Under the pieces are notes generated by a model. It worked only from the letters and a program-made list of their open reading frames with translations, made no database searches and had not been told where the DNA came from. The translations under genes were made by a program, and so were the position numbers. 64,000 bases of DNA from Prevotella sp. UBA4330 (GTDB lineage Bacteria > Bacteroidota > Bacteroidia > Bacteroidales > Bacteroidaceae): positions 43,004-107,003 of the forward strand of contig DGTS01000018.1 in NCBI GenBank assembly GCA_002394385.1, written 5' to 3'. How positions within the stretch are numbered: position 1 is the first letter of the stretch; the number at the start of each line of letters is the position of its first letter. This document shows, in pieces, positions 8,667 through 16,289 of this stretch.

Positions 8667-8799
8667 AAGAAATCTTTCTTTTTTCTTGTTCACTCGTCGC
8701 TTCGTTTAGAAAGCGCCTCCTTCGTCACCAAGCGTTGTGAATTCTCTCTTGCCAAAAGCACTTTCCGTAACGCAATTAATGGCTAATGGGAGCCTCTCT

Positions 8800-8865
8800 T
8801 GTGCTTAGTGAGAATGAAACATGTGCTTAGTGAGAATGTAACTTGTGCTTAACGGGGAGACAATG
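8800..8865. repeat. 22-bp tandem repeat, family C
   Basis: Units TGTGCTTAGTGAGAATG plus 5 bases at 8800-8821 and 8822-8843, with a degenerate third unit at 8844-8865 that keeps only TGTGCTTA. The period equals that of families A and B although the sequence is unrelated. Confidence 0.7.
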
Positions 8866-8992
8866 TTAATAACATTGTTGAACAAAGTTAATAAGATTGT
8901 TCGACAAAGTTAATAAGATTGTTGAACAAAGTTAATAACTTTGTTAGCCCACTTGTATCTTCTTGAAAGCCAAGAGGTTATAAGTGGCGTTC
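8860..8992. repeat. 22-bp tandem repeat, family B, copy 1, with conserved flank
   Basis: Four 22-bp units (8860, 8882, 8904, 8926) of ACAAAGTTAATAAGATTGTT type. The outer units are odd-length palindromes around TTAATAA. A right flank beginning CCCACTTGTATCTT and ending GTGGCGTT is shared with the second copy at 28199-28345, so the whole 130-145 bp block is a dispersed element. Confidence 0.8.
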
Positions 8993-9655
8993 TCAATAGG
9001 TGTGGATTGTGACGTCAGAAGCGGCTGCATAGCGTTCGAGAAGCGACTTCAGGAACTCGGCATTGGCATCGACGGTCTCTTTGTTGCCGTCGTATCCGTT
9101 GACGAGAATCAGCACATGAGTGGTGGTGATGTCTATCTTGGTGCGCTCGTTGTCGCTTGTCGGCGTTCCCACCCCACCCTTCTGGTCGCGATAGACTGGC
9201 AGACCCTCGATGTTGAGCATGCCGCGCCCTATTCCCTCGTACGGCTCACCTGCCTCGCCAACGCCAAGAGTGAGCATGTCGCCAACGAACTTATCGGCAT
9301 CGAAACCGCCGATGCTGTAGCCGTACTTCATGCTTGCGAGGTTGATGAGATCGACGAGTGTGTCAATCTGATACAGTTCTTTGCCCTGAACCACTCGGCG
9401 AATGAGAGCCTCGGCAGCGGGACGGTAGCGCGAGGGGTCTTTGCCACAGGCGCGATAGACGCGGCGAGTTGCCTCGATGGCAGCCATCTCCTTGATGCTT
9501 ACTGTTGTAAATCGGTTGCGGTATTCCTGGCAGAGCGCGTTTATCTCGTCCCACAATTCGGGGCAATAGGCGGTGTTCCGTACCCACGCTTCTACCGCTG
9601 CCCCGACGAAATCGGGACATACAGACTGTATTTTAGATGTTACGATGATTTTCAT
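8993..9655 (-). CDS. B3/4 domain protein (PheT B3/B4-like)
   Basis: The 220-residue protein resembles stand-alone versions of the B3/B4 domain of the phenylalanyl-tRNA synthetase beta chain (COG3382-type). Supporting blocks are SIKEMAAIEATRRVYRACGKDPSRYRPAAEALIRRV, which I read as the AxR/RxYRxxGxDP helix of that family (the key piece is RACGKDPSRYRPAAEAL), followed by DLINLASMKYGYSIGGFD. Such proteins have been proposed to edit or bind aminoacyl-tRNA or nucleic acid, but the role is unproven. It is the last gene of an operon with the MscS channel gene (6 bp gap) and the MGMT-like gene. Confidence 0.75.
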   Translation of the reverse strand: MKIIVTSKIQSVCPDFVGAAVEAWVRNTAYCPELWDEINALCQEYRNRFTTVSIKEMAAIEATRRVYRACGKDPSRYRPAAEALIRRVVQGKELYQIDTLVDLINLASMKYGYSIGGFDADKFVGDMLTLGVGEAGEPYEGIGRGMLNIEGLPVYRDQKGGVGTPTSDNERTKIDITTTHVLILVNGYDGNKETVDANAEFLKSLLERYAAASDVTIHTY

Positions 9656-9661
9656 TTACAG

Positions 9662-10825
9662 TTAACAAGCATTTTGCTGGTAAATTCTGAGTCCGAAATC
9701 GGGCGTTATGGCAATGATATACTCCATGATGCGCGAGATGTCGTGCTCGTAAGCCACACCGCCCTTGTTCTTCAGGAAGAACACGAAGTCAACGGCAAGC
9801 CCGTTCTGCGTGGCCTCTGCCTGCTTCACGACGATGGTCATATTAGGATTGACGGCATCGTCCTTGCTCAGCCACTCCTCTACATGTCGGCGCAGCAAGG
9901 TGATGTTTGCAACCTTCTGTTCTATCGTCTTGGCATCGAGATAACCGTTCTCCACGATTCTTGAAAGTGTCGCTGCATCCACTATTCCGATGCTGCGGAA
10001 GTCGTAGTAGATGCGTTTCACCACCTTTCTGCCGGCACTTTCCTCCATTCCTTTCCAGTTCTGGAACGAGTCGTTGACAAGAGTCTTTGGCGAGATGGTC
10101 ATTATGGTGTTGTCGAAGTTGCGCACCTTGACTGTCGTGAGCGTCATTTCCTCCACTATGCCGTCGATGCCAGCCTTTGGCACTGTTATCCAGTCGCCCT
10201 TGCGCATCATGTCGTTGCTTGTCAGACGCACGCCGGCAACGAGTCCCGTTATGGTGTCCTGGAACACCAGCATCATAATTGCCGAGGTGGCTCCGAGACC
10301 TGCGAGCAGCACCATAGGGTTCTTATTGATGATGATGGACACGACAACGATGACGGCAATGAATATCATCACTATCTTCAGCAGTCCGCAGAAGGTGTAG
10401 AGATACTGCATTGTGGACGTGCGTTTCTCGCCCTCGAAGAGTTTGAAAGAATCGATGAACGTTACGATGGTGATAACGGTCATCACGGTGATGTATATTG
10501 CCGTGAGCCGCCCTATTATCATCTGCACCGTGGGGAACTGATAGAACACCCAGGGCAAGAGCATCCACACCACAATGGCGGGCACTATGTGGCACGCCGA
10601 GGTGAGCACTCGCTCGTTGAAGATGATGTCGTCCCAACGCGCCTTTGTCTTTCTTGTGGCTTTCAGAATGAGCGGAACGATGATTTTCTTGCATAGGAAA
10701 CCTGCCGCAGCAGCAAGAAAAACGGCAATGAGAACAAGCAGAATATGGCGCACGACAGGCACTGCGCTGCCTGTGAGACCGCACACATTAATAAGGTGTT
10801 CGACTAAACTTACGATTTTCTCCAT
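9662..10825 (-). CDS. Mechanosensitive ion channel, MscS family (YbdG-like)
   Basis: MscS-type channels open under membrane tension and release solutes during osmotic downshock. The 387-residue protein has about five hydrophobic segments (residues 23-45, 75-95, 104-125, 145-165 and 170-195), the pore-lining helix with LLAGLGATSAIMMLVFQDTI, and the beta domain GDWITVPKAGIDGIVEEMTLTTVKVR that defines the family. The long N-terminal membrane part and the C-terminus resemble E. coli YbdG rather than MscS itself. Its ATG shares one base with the stop of the upstream MGMT-like gene (TAATG), indicating translational coupling. Confidence 0.88.
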   Translation of the reverse strand: MEKIVSLVEHLINVCGLTGSAVPVVRHILLVLIAVFLAAAAGFLCKKIIVPLILKATRKTKARWDDIIFNERVLTSACHIVPAIVVWMLLPWVFYQFPTVQMIIGRLTAIYITVMTVITIVTFIDSFKLFEGEKRTSTMQYLYTFCGLLKIVMIFIAVIVVVSIIINKNPMVLLAGLGATSAIMMLVFQDTITGLVAGVRLTSNDMMRKGDWITVPKAGIDGIVEEMTLTTVKVRNFDNTIMTISPKTLVNDSFQNWKGMEESAGRKVVKRIYYDFRSIGIVDAATLSRIVENGYLDAKTIEQKVANITLLRRHVEEWLSKDDAVNPNMTIVVKQAEATQNGLAVDFVFFLKNKGGVAYEHDISRIMEYIIAITPDFGLRIYQQNAC

Positions 10826-11139
10826 TATATACTCTCCGGATGCCAGAGGTGACGCTTGATGTCAACACACTTATCATTGCGGAACGAAACACCCTCAGAG
10901 CGCAGCAGTTCAATCTGCTCTGTCCAGTCGGGAACCGTGCGACCATTAGAACTTACCACTCTGTGGCATGGCAGATTCAACTCTTCAGGAGCCTCCTTAA
11001 GTGCCTTTCCCACCATACGCTGGTGCTTGCCCCACCCCATGAGGTCGGCAATAACACCATAGGTCATCACCCTTCCTTCAGGGATCTGACTCACGATGTT
11101 ATACACATCATTATAAAAGGCCTCGACCATGGGTTTCAT
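10825..11139 (-). CDS. MGMT-family protein (6-O-alkylguanine DNA alkyltransferase domain)
   Basis: The 104-residue protein is only the DNA-binding/active-site domain of O6-alkylguanine-DNA alkyltransferase: IPEGRVMTYGVIADLMG, the helix-turn-helix region, and NLPCHRVVSSNGR. The PCHR motif (Cys58) means the acceptor cysteine is present, unlike alkyltransferase-like (ATL) proteins, which carry Trp there. The N-terminal domain of full MGMTs is missing, as in other small bacterial members. It may therefore be an active or partly active repair protein, or an alkyl-damage sensor. First gene of a three-gene operon; a TATCTTTG box lies at 11162-11169. Confidence 0.85.
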   Translation of the reverse strand: MKPMVEAFYNDVYNIVSQIPEGRVMTYGVIADLMGWGKHQRMVGKALKEAPEELNLPCHRVVSSNGRTVPDWTEQIELLRSEGVSFRNDKCVDIKRHLWHPESI

Positions 11140-11161
11140 ATGATAATCGTCATTAGTGGTG

Positions 11162-11169
11162 CAAAGATA
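11162..11169 (-). promoter_or_regulatory. Probable -7 box of the MGMT-MscS-B3/4 operon
   Basis: TATCTTTG on the minus strand followed by CACC, 22 bp before the ATG at 11139. No clear -33 TTTG. Confidence 0.5.
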
Positions 11170-11203
11170 CTAAATTTGTCGGATATACACTAATTTTTAC
11201 AAT

Positions 11204-11238
11204 AAAAAAATCCGAAGAATCGTAATTCTCCGGATTTT
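11204..11238 (-). terminator. Terminator after the acyl-CoA dehydrogenase gene
   Basis: Stem AATCCGGAGAAT / ATTCTTCGGATT (minus strand, one mismatch, 4-nt loop) followed by seven T residues, 25 bp after the stop codon at 11263. Confidence 0.85.
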
Positions 11239-11262
11239 ATATAGTGAAAAAAGAATTATCTT

Positions 11263-12993
11263 TTATGCATTTTCCTCGCAGTTGCAAGCCTTGAAGCACT
11301 CAAGATCTTCCACCTTGAAGTTCTTGATATATGCTGCCTTGCCCAGAACATCCTCTTCGGTCATGCGTACATATACGTTTGCAGACTTGGTGAAGAGTTC
11401 GGGAGCACGCGAAGCGTCGTCGATGATGAGCAGGCTCATAACGAGTTCTGCTGTCATGTCATACAGACGGCGAGCGAGGAAGTCCTGTGCATCCTGGTTG
11501 TCCAGACTCTTCACATAGTTCAGAGCATCCTCATATACAGGTACGAGTTTTTCTACACGGGCTTTCAAACCACTCATGCTCTCGCTGCATTCCAAATTAG
11601 CCAACATGTCCTTGATGTTGTTCAGCATTGTGCCGTTGGTGATGTAACGTATGGCAGCCACAACCTGCAACTGTGTTGTTCCTTCATAGATAGAGAAGAT
11701 GCGTGCGTCGCGATAGAGGCGCTGGCTCTTATATTCCATGATGAAGCCCGAACCGCCGTGGATGCTGATGGCATCGTAAGCGTTCTGGTTGGCATACTCA
11801 GAGTTCATTCCCTTTGCCAGCGGTGTGAAGGCATCAGCCAGACGCTGGTACTTCTTCATCTCCTGACGCTCCTCGGGTGTGAGTGAGCGGTCGCGTGCGA
11901 TGTCCTCAAGTGCCTTGTAGATGTCAACATAGCGTGCAGTCATGTAAAGCAGCGAGCGACCAGCGTCAAGTTTTGCCTTCATGCGGCTCAGCATGTCATA
12001 GACAGCGGGGAAGTTGATAATCTTCTCGCCGAACTGTGCGCGGTCCTTAGCATAGGCAAGACCTTCGTTGTAAGCCTCCTGCTCAACACCTACCGACTGT
12101 GCTGCGATGCCCAGACGTGCGCCGTTCATCAGAGCCATGACATACTTGATAAGTCCAAGACGTGTGTTTCCGCAGAGTTCTGCCTTGGCGTTCTTGTATG
12201 TAAGTTCGCAGGTAGGACTGCCATGGATACCGAGTTTGTGCTCGATGTGACGTACGTCAACACCGCCGTCGCGCTTATCGTAGATGAACATTGACAGACC
12301 GCGGCCGTCGTGTGTTCCCTCTTCAGAACGTGCCAGCACGAGGTGGATGTCAGAGTCGCCATTGGTGATGAAACGCTTTACACCATTCAGGCGCCAGCAT
12401 TGGTTCTCCTCGTCGTAGGTTGCCTTAAGCATAACGCGCTGGAGGTCGGAACCTGCGTCCGGCTCGGTGAGGTCCATCGACATTGTCTCGCCAGCGCAGA
12501 TGCGTGGGATGTACTTAGCGCGCTGCTCCTCGCTACCGAACTCATAGAGAGTATCGATGCACGACTGAAGGCTCCACACATTCTGGAAACCAGCGTCGGC
12601 AGCAGAGATAATCTCGCTGAGCATCGAGAAGGTAGTGTTAGGAATGTTCAGACCGCCGTACTTGCGTGGCATAGAGATTCCCCAGAGGCCAGCCTTGCGG
12701 GTAACATCGAGGTTCTCGTAGGTCTTTGAAGCGTAAATCATGCGCTTGTTCTCAAGGTGTGGACCTTCAAGGTCAACGTCCTCAGAGTTTGGTTCAATAA
12801 CATTGGCTGCAATGTCGCCAGTGATATCAAGAATCTGCTTGTAGTTCTCGATAGCGTCCTCATAGTCAACAGGAGCATCGTCGAACTGCTTTGCGTCAGC
12901 ATATCCTTTTTCCTTGAGTTCCACCACTCGCTTCATGAGTGGGTGTGACAGATGGAACTCTAATTCTGGATGGTCACTATAATAGTTTGCCAT
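11263..12993 (-). CDS. Acyl-CoA dehydrogenase
   Basis: This FAD enzyme oxidises an acyl-CoA to the trans-2-enoyl-CoA and passes electrons to electron-transfer flavoprotein. The 576-residue product has the N-terminal helical domain, the middle beta domain with MDLTEPDAGSDLQ and RLNGVKRFITNGD, and the C-terminal domain with SIHGGSGFIMEY and SIYEGTTQLQ, whose Glu is the expected catalytic base. It is longer than short-chain enzymes (about 380 residues) through a C-terminal extension. I use ATG 12993, since the upstream extension to 13050 overlaps the small gene before it. It is last in an operon with etfB and etfA, so its redox partner is encoded alongside. Substrate chain length is unknown. Confidence 0.92.
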   Translation of the reverse strand: MANYYSDHPELEFHLSHPLMKRVVELKEKGYADAKQFDDAPVDYEDAIENYKQILDITGDIAANVIEPNSEDVDLEGPHLENKRMIYASKTYENLDVTRKAGLWGISMPRKYGGLNIPNTTFSMLSEIISAADAGFQNVWSLQSCIDTLYEFGSEEQRAKYIPRICAGETMSMDLTEPDAGSDLQRVMLKATYDEENQCWRLNGVKRFITNGDSDIHLVLARSEEGTHDGRGLSMFIYDKRDGGVDVRHIEHKLGIHGSPTCELTYKNAKAELCGNTRLGLIKYVMALMNGARLGIAAQSVGVEQEAYNEGLAYAKDRAQFGEKIINFPAVYDMLSRMKAKLDAGRSLLYMTARYVDIYKALEDIARDRSLTPEERQEMKKYQRLADAFTPLAKGMNSEYANQNAYDAISIHGGSGFIMEYKSQRLYRDARIFSIYEGTTQLQVVAAIRYITNGTMLNNIKDMLANLECSESMSGLKARVEKLVPVYEDALNYVKSLDNQDAQDFLARRLYDMTAELVMSLLIIDDASRAPELFTKSANVYVRMTEEDVLGKAAYIKNFKVEDLECFKACNCEENA

Positions 12994-13006
12994 AATCTTT
13001 CTTTTA

Positions 13007-13234
13007 TTATGAATTATTTCGTGGGAATAATAATAAATACAAAATACCACAAATAGGAGTGATAAATATTGATAGTAATGCTGTTACAATCATATTTGCT
13101 CCTTTGCGATTTTTAGCTTCCTTGCAAACCATATATATAAGGTATACATATATGGCAACTCCGAGAATAAGTAATAGTTCTAACGATCCAATACCTATAC
13201 CTCCGTTCCCCCTAGCTTGTAATAATATCTCCAT
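13007..13234 (-). CDS. Small two-helix membrane protein inside the etf operon
   Basis: A 75-residue protein with hydrophobic segments at about residues 15-36 and 47-70, joined by the basic loop CKEAKNRKGANM. I recognise no family. Its ATG (13232-13234) is separated from the etfA stop by one base and it ends 13 bp before the acyl-CoA dehydrogenase start, so it must be cotranscribed and probably translationally coupled. Its DNA is clearly more AT-rich than the flanking genes, suggesting late insertion. A role as a membrane anchor for the flavoprotein complex is possible but is only a guess. Confidence 0.65.
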   Translation of the reverse strand: MEILLQARGNGGIGIGSLELLLILGVAIYVYLIYMVCKEAKNRKGANMIVTALLSIFITPICGILYLLLFPRNNS

Positions 13235-13235
13235 C

Positions 13236-14261
13236 CTACTTGCTATTCTGCTTATAGTATTTAATCAGCTTCGGCACGACTTCCTCTACCGTACCGACAA
13301 TCACGTAGTCGGCAATCTTGTTGATGGGAGCCTCGGGATCGGAGTTCACAGAGATGATGATACCAGAATCCTGCATACCTGCGATATGCTGAATCTGACC
13401 TGAGATACCACAAGCGATGTAAACCTTCGGATGAACGGTAACACCTGTCTGACCAATCTGACGGTCGTGGTCGCAGAAGCCTGCGTCAACTGCAGCACGA
13501 CTGGCACCTACCTCACCGTGAAGTTCCTTTGCCAACTGGAACAGCATGTCGAATCCTTCCTTAGAACCCATGCCATAACCACCAGCAACAACGATAGGAG
13601 CACCCTTGAGGTTGTGCTTAGCAGCCTCAACATGACGGTCGAGCACCTTAACGACACCTGCAACCTGCATGTCAACATACTTTGAAACCTCGGGATAAAC
13701 CACTTCTTTTTTGCACTCGCCGTCATAAAGAGCCTTCTGCATAACACCCGAACGAACGGTAGCCATCTGTGGACGGTGCTCGGGGTTAACGATGGTTGCT
13801 ACGATGTTTCCACCGAATGCAGGACGAATCTGATAAAGAAGGTTCTCGTAGGTCTTGCCAGCCTTCTTGTCCTCGAAGTCGCCAATCTCAAGTTCGGTGC
13901 AGTCGGCAGTAAGTCCGCTGGTGAGCGATGAAGAAACGCGAGGACCGAGGTCACGGCCGATAACGGTAGCACCCATGAGGCAAATCTGCGGTTTCTCCTC
14001 CTTGAAGAGGTTCACCATGATGTCTGTGTGAGGTGCAGAAGTGTATGGGAAGAGACCTTCGCCGTCGAAGACAAAAAGTTTGTCAACGCCGTATGGCAAT
14101 ATCTGGTCTTCCACCTTATTCTTGATACCCGTGCCGATAACAACGGCATGGAGTTCAACATTCAACTGATTTGCGAGTTTACGACCCTTGGTCAGCAATT
14201 CCTGTGAAACCTCGGCCACATTAGTGCCTTCGATTTCTATATATACAAAAACATTATTCAT
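13236..14261 (-). CDS. etfA: Electron transfer flavoprotein alpha subunit
   Basis: EtfA carries the FAD of the EtfAB heterodimer that takes electrons from acyl-CoA dehydrogenases. The 341-residue protein (start MNNVFVYIEIEG at 14261) has the N-terminal adenine-binding-like domain and the C-terminal FAD domain with VVAGGYGMGSKEGF, HDRQIGQTGVTVHPKVYIA, and SGQIQHIAGMQDSG, then NSDPEAPI. It follows etfB by 13 bp. The order etfB-etfA-acyl-CoA dehydrogenase is the one expected for a dedicated oxidation module; the extra small membrane gene between etfA and the dehydrogenase is unusual. Confidence 0.94.
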   Translation of the reverse strand: MNNVFVYIEIEGTNVAEVSQELLTKGRKLANQLNVELHAVVIGTGIKNKVEDQILPYGVDKLFVFDGEGLFPYTSAPHTDIMVNLFKEEKPQICLMGATVIGRDLGPRVSSSLTSGLTADCTELEIGDFEDKKAGKTYENLLYQIRPAFGGNIVATIVNPEHRPQMATVRSGVMQKALYDGECKKEVVYPEVSKYVDMQVAGVVKVLDRHVEAAKHNLKGAPIVVAGGYGMGSKEGFDMLFQLAKELHGEVGASRAAVDAGFCDHDRQIGQTGVTVHPKVYIACGISGQIQHIAGMQDSGIIISVNSDPEAPINKIADYVIVGTVEEVVPKLIKYYKQNSK

Positions 14262-14274
14262 AAGTTTTCTAAGA

Positions 14275-15147
14275 CTAACCAATTATTTTCTCGTTCAACA
14301 ATTCCATAATAAGTTCGTTGACATCGGCATCAGAACTTGTAAGAGTCTTGCTTTCCTTAGCCTGGAACACGATGTTCTTCACTGCCTTCACCTTTGTTGG
14401 CGAACCTGCCAGACCGCACTGGTTGGCATCACCGTCAACATCGGCTACGCTCCACTGGTTGAGAGTGAGATAAGGACGTTCCTCGTAGAGATAGTCATAA
14501 GGAGTGCCATCTGCCGGACGCTCCATAGGACATGTGGCGCGCTTGTACTTCATCACAAGTTTTGCGTTGGCAGGACGGCATGGTGCAGCGCTGCCGTTAA
14601 CGGTGATTACCACTGGCAGCGGAGCCTCAACGGTCTCCACACCACCGTCGATGTGGCGGCGGATAGTTGCCTTTCCGTCTTCAATCTTAAGGATTTCCTC
14701 TGCATAAGTCACCTGGTTGAGACCAAGTTTCTGTGCCACCTGCGGACCCACCTGTGCAGTATCGCCATCAATAGCCTGACGACCGCCAAGCACGATGTCA
14801 ACATCACCGATTTTCTTTATTGCCGTAGCAAGTGCGTAACTGGTAGCCAGAGTGTCGGCGCCAGCAAAGAGACGGTCGGTAAGAAGCCATCCCGTATCGG
14901 CACCGCGATAAAGACCCTGGCGGATAATCTCGCCAGCACGTGGAGGACCCATGGTAAGAATTCCTACCGTTGAGCCAGGATTCTGCTCCTTCAGACGGAG
15001 AGCCTGCTCCAAAGCATTCAAATCTTCGGGATTGAAGATTGCCGGCAGAGCGGCGCGATTGACAGTGCCTTCGGCAGTCATGGCGTCCTTGCCGACATTA
15101 CGTGTGTCGGGAACTTGCTTAGCAAGTACAACGATTTTCAATTTCAT
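14275..15147 (-). CDS. etfB: Electron transfer flavoprotein beta subunit
   Basis: EtfB is the second subunit of electron-transfer flavoprotein and binds AMP or, in bifurcating versions, a second FAD. The 290-residue protein shows KIVVLAKQVPDTRNV at the start, NPEDLNALEQALRLKE, TMGPPRAGEI and the signature GGRQAIDGDTAQVGPQVA. It is the first gene of the etfB-etfA-small protein-acyl-CoA dehydrogenase operon, with a full Bacteroidetes promoter at 15189-15219. Whether the complex bifurcates electrons to ferredoxin cannot be settled from the sequence alone. Confidence 0.94.
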   Translation of the reverse strand: MKLKIVVLAKQVPDTRNVGKDAMTAEGTVNRAALPAIFNPEDLNALEQALRLKEQNPGSTVGILTMGPPRAGEIIRQGLYRGADTGWLLTDRLFAGADTLATSYALATAIKKIGDVDIVLGGRQAIDGDTAQVGPQVAQKLGLNQVTYAEEILKIEDGKATIRRHIDGGVETVEAPLPVVITVNGSAAPCRPANAKLVMKYKRATCPMERPADGTPYDYLYEERPYLTLNQWSVADVDGDANQCGLAGSPTKVKAVKNIVFQAKESKTLTSSDADVNELIMELLNEKIIG

Positions 15148-15488
15148 AAATGATATACAATAAACAATTAGATATTCTTTCGAGGGTGCAAAGGTACACT
15201 TTTTTTATCGTGTCACAAAGAAAAAGTATTTAAAAATGCACATTTGCAAGTCAAATGTGCACAAAACAAACTTTTTGTGCAACTAAATTGCCTGTCATTA
15301 AAATCTTTTCGTGTGTTTATCTGCACTCACATAATAAAATAAGAAATGTATTAAATAGATATAACACACATCAAAAGTGCGAAAAAAATTAGAGTATTTC
15401 AGAGTATTTTTGTAATTTTGCCGCGGTTTAGCAGTGAGAGGAATAAATACCGCCACGCTATACACACGAATTAATTTCTTATTAGTAT
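15148..15488. other. 341-bp divergent intergenic region
   Basis: No gene is seen. It contains the etfB promoter on the left, AT-rich sequence with two CAAATGTGCA-like direct repeats (near 15240-15262), and on the right a TAATTTTG box (15413-15420) 68 bp before the lipoprotein gene. Confidence 0.6.
15189..15219 (-). promoter_or_regulatory. Promoter of the etfB-etfA-acyl-CoA dehydrogenase operon
   Basis: Minus strand TTTG (15216-15219), 19-bp spacer, TACCTTTG (15189-15196) followed by CACC. The leader to the etfB ATG is about 40 nt. Confidence 0.7.
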
Positions 15489-16130
15489 ATGAAGAAAACG
15501 ATATTTGCACTGATGTCAGTTGTTGTGATGTTGCTCTCTACAAGTTGCAACCACGTGGAAACGTATGCCGAGCAGATAGAGAAAGAGAACAACGCCATCA
15601 ACAAGTTCATTAAAGACAAGGGAATAAAGATTATCAGTGAGACAGAGTTTGCACAGAAGAACTACACCACCAACGTGTCGCAAAACGAGTATGTCCTGAT
15701 AAAGTCGTCAGGTGTTTACATGCAGATTGTGCGCCAGGGATGTGGAGAGAAGATAAAGGACGGCGAGACTGCAACGGTGATATGCCGCTTCTCGGAGACA
15801 AACATCATGCAAGACGTTGAGGTGCTGGACAACGCTCACAGTTATTATTACGTCACACTGCCAGACAAAATGTCTGTCAAGAACACCAGCGGAACATTCA
15901 CAGCATCGTTCGATACGTCGAAAAGCCTGATGTATCAAACATACGGCAGTGCATCGGTTCCCGCAGGATGGCTCGCGCCAATGTCGTACATTAAAATTGG
16001 CAGACCAATGGATAACGATGACGAGATAGCAAAAGTGAATCTCATCGTGCCACACACGCAGGGACATAGTTACGCTTCGTCTGAGGTTATCCCGTTCTTC
16101 TATACGATAACATACCAGAGGGGAAGTTAA
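15489..16130 (+). CDS. DUF4827-type lipoprotein
   Basis: The 213-residue protein begins with a lipoprotein signal (MKKTIFALMSVVVMLLSTSC, Cys20 as the lipidated residue). The remainder contains GCGEKIKDGETATVICRF and YVTLPDKMSVK, the pattern of DUF4827, a Bacteroidetes family with similarity to FKBP-type prolyl isomerases. Catalytic competence as an isomerase is doubtful and unproven. A DUF4827 gene next to a phosphoglucosamine-mutase gene is a layout I recall from other Bacteroidales, which supports the assignment. Likely located at the periplasmic face or outer membrane. Confidence 0.75.
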   Translation: MKKTIFALMSVVVMLLSTSCNHVETYAEQIEKENNAINKFIKDKGIKIISETEFAQKNYTTNVSQNEYVLIKSSGVYMQIVRQGCGEKIKDGETATVICRFSETNIMQDVEVLDNAHSYYYVTLPDKMSVKNTSGTFTASFDTSKSLMYQTYGSASVPAGWLAPMSYIKIGRPMDNDDEIAKVNLIVPHTQGHSYASSEVIPFFYTITYQRGS

Positions 16131-16289
16131 CACAGGGATTAAGGAGTTATGTAGTTAAGGAGTTAAGACATCTATTTCGGCATGTCTAACAATTATCAGA
16201 ATTTCGACTGTTGAAGATTTCTCTGATGTAATAACTATCTAACTCCTTAATTTCGTTAATGTGGAAAACAAATAATTCAAGATAAAACA
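16131..16289. repeat. Short GGAGTTA-type repeat tract with inverted arms
   Basis: TTAAGGAGTTATGTAGTTAA and repeats of GGAGTTAAG near 16139-16168 face the inverse TAACTCCTTAA near 16240-16250. The arms could pair over an approximately 75-nt loop after the lipoprotein gene. The same word family occurs at 39223-39376. Confidence 0.55.

Larger units (their letters stand above)
8650..8992. other. 343-bp intergenic region filled with 22-bp repeats
   Basis: No credible gene lies here. From left to right it holds the upstream half of the glycosyltransferase promoter, two and a half 22-bp units of family C (8800-8865), four units of family B (8860-8947), and a right flank (8949-8992) that recurs after the family B array at 28199-28286. 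Confidence 0.75.
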
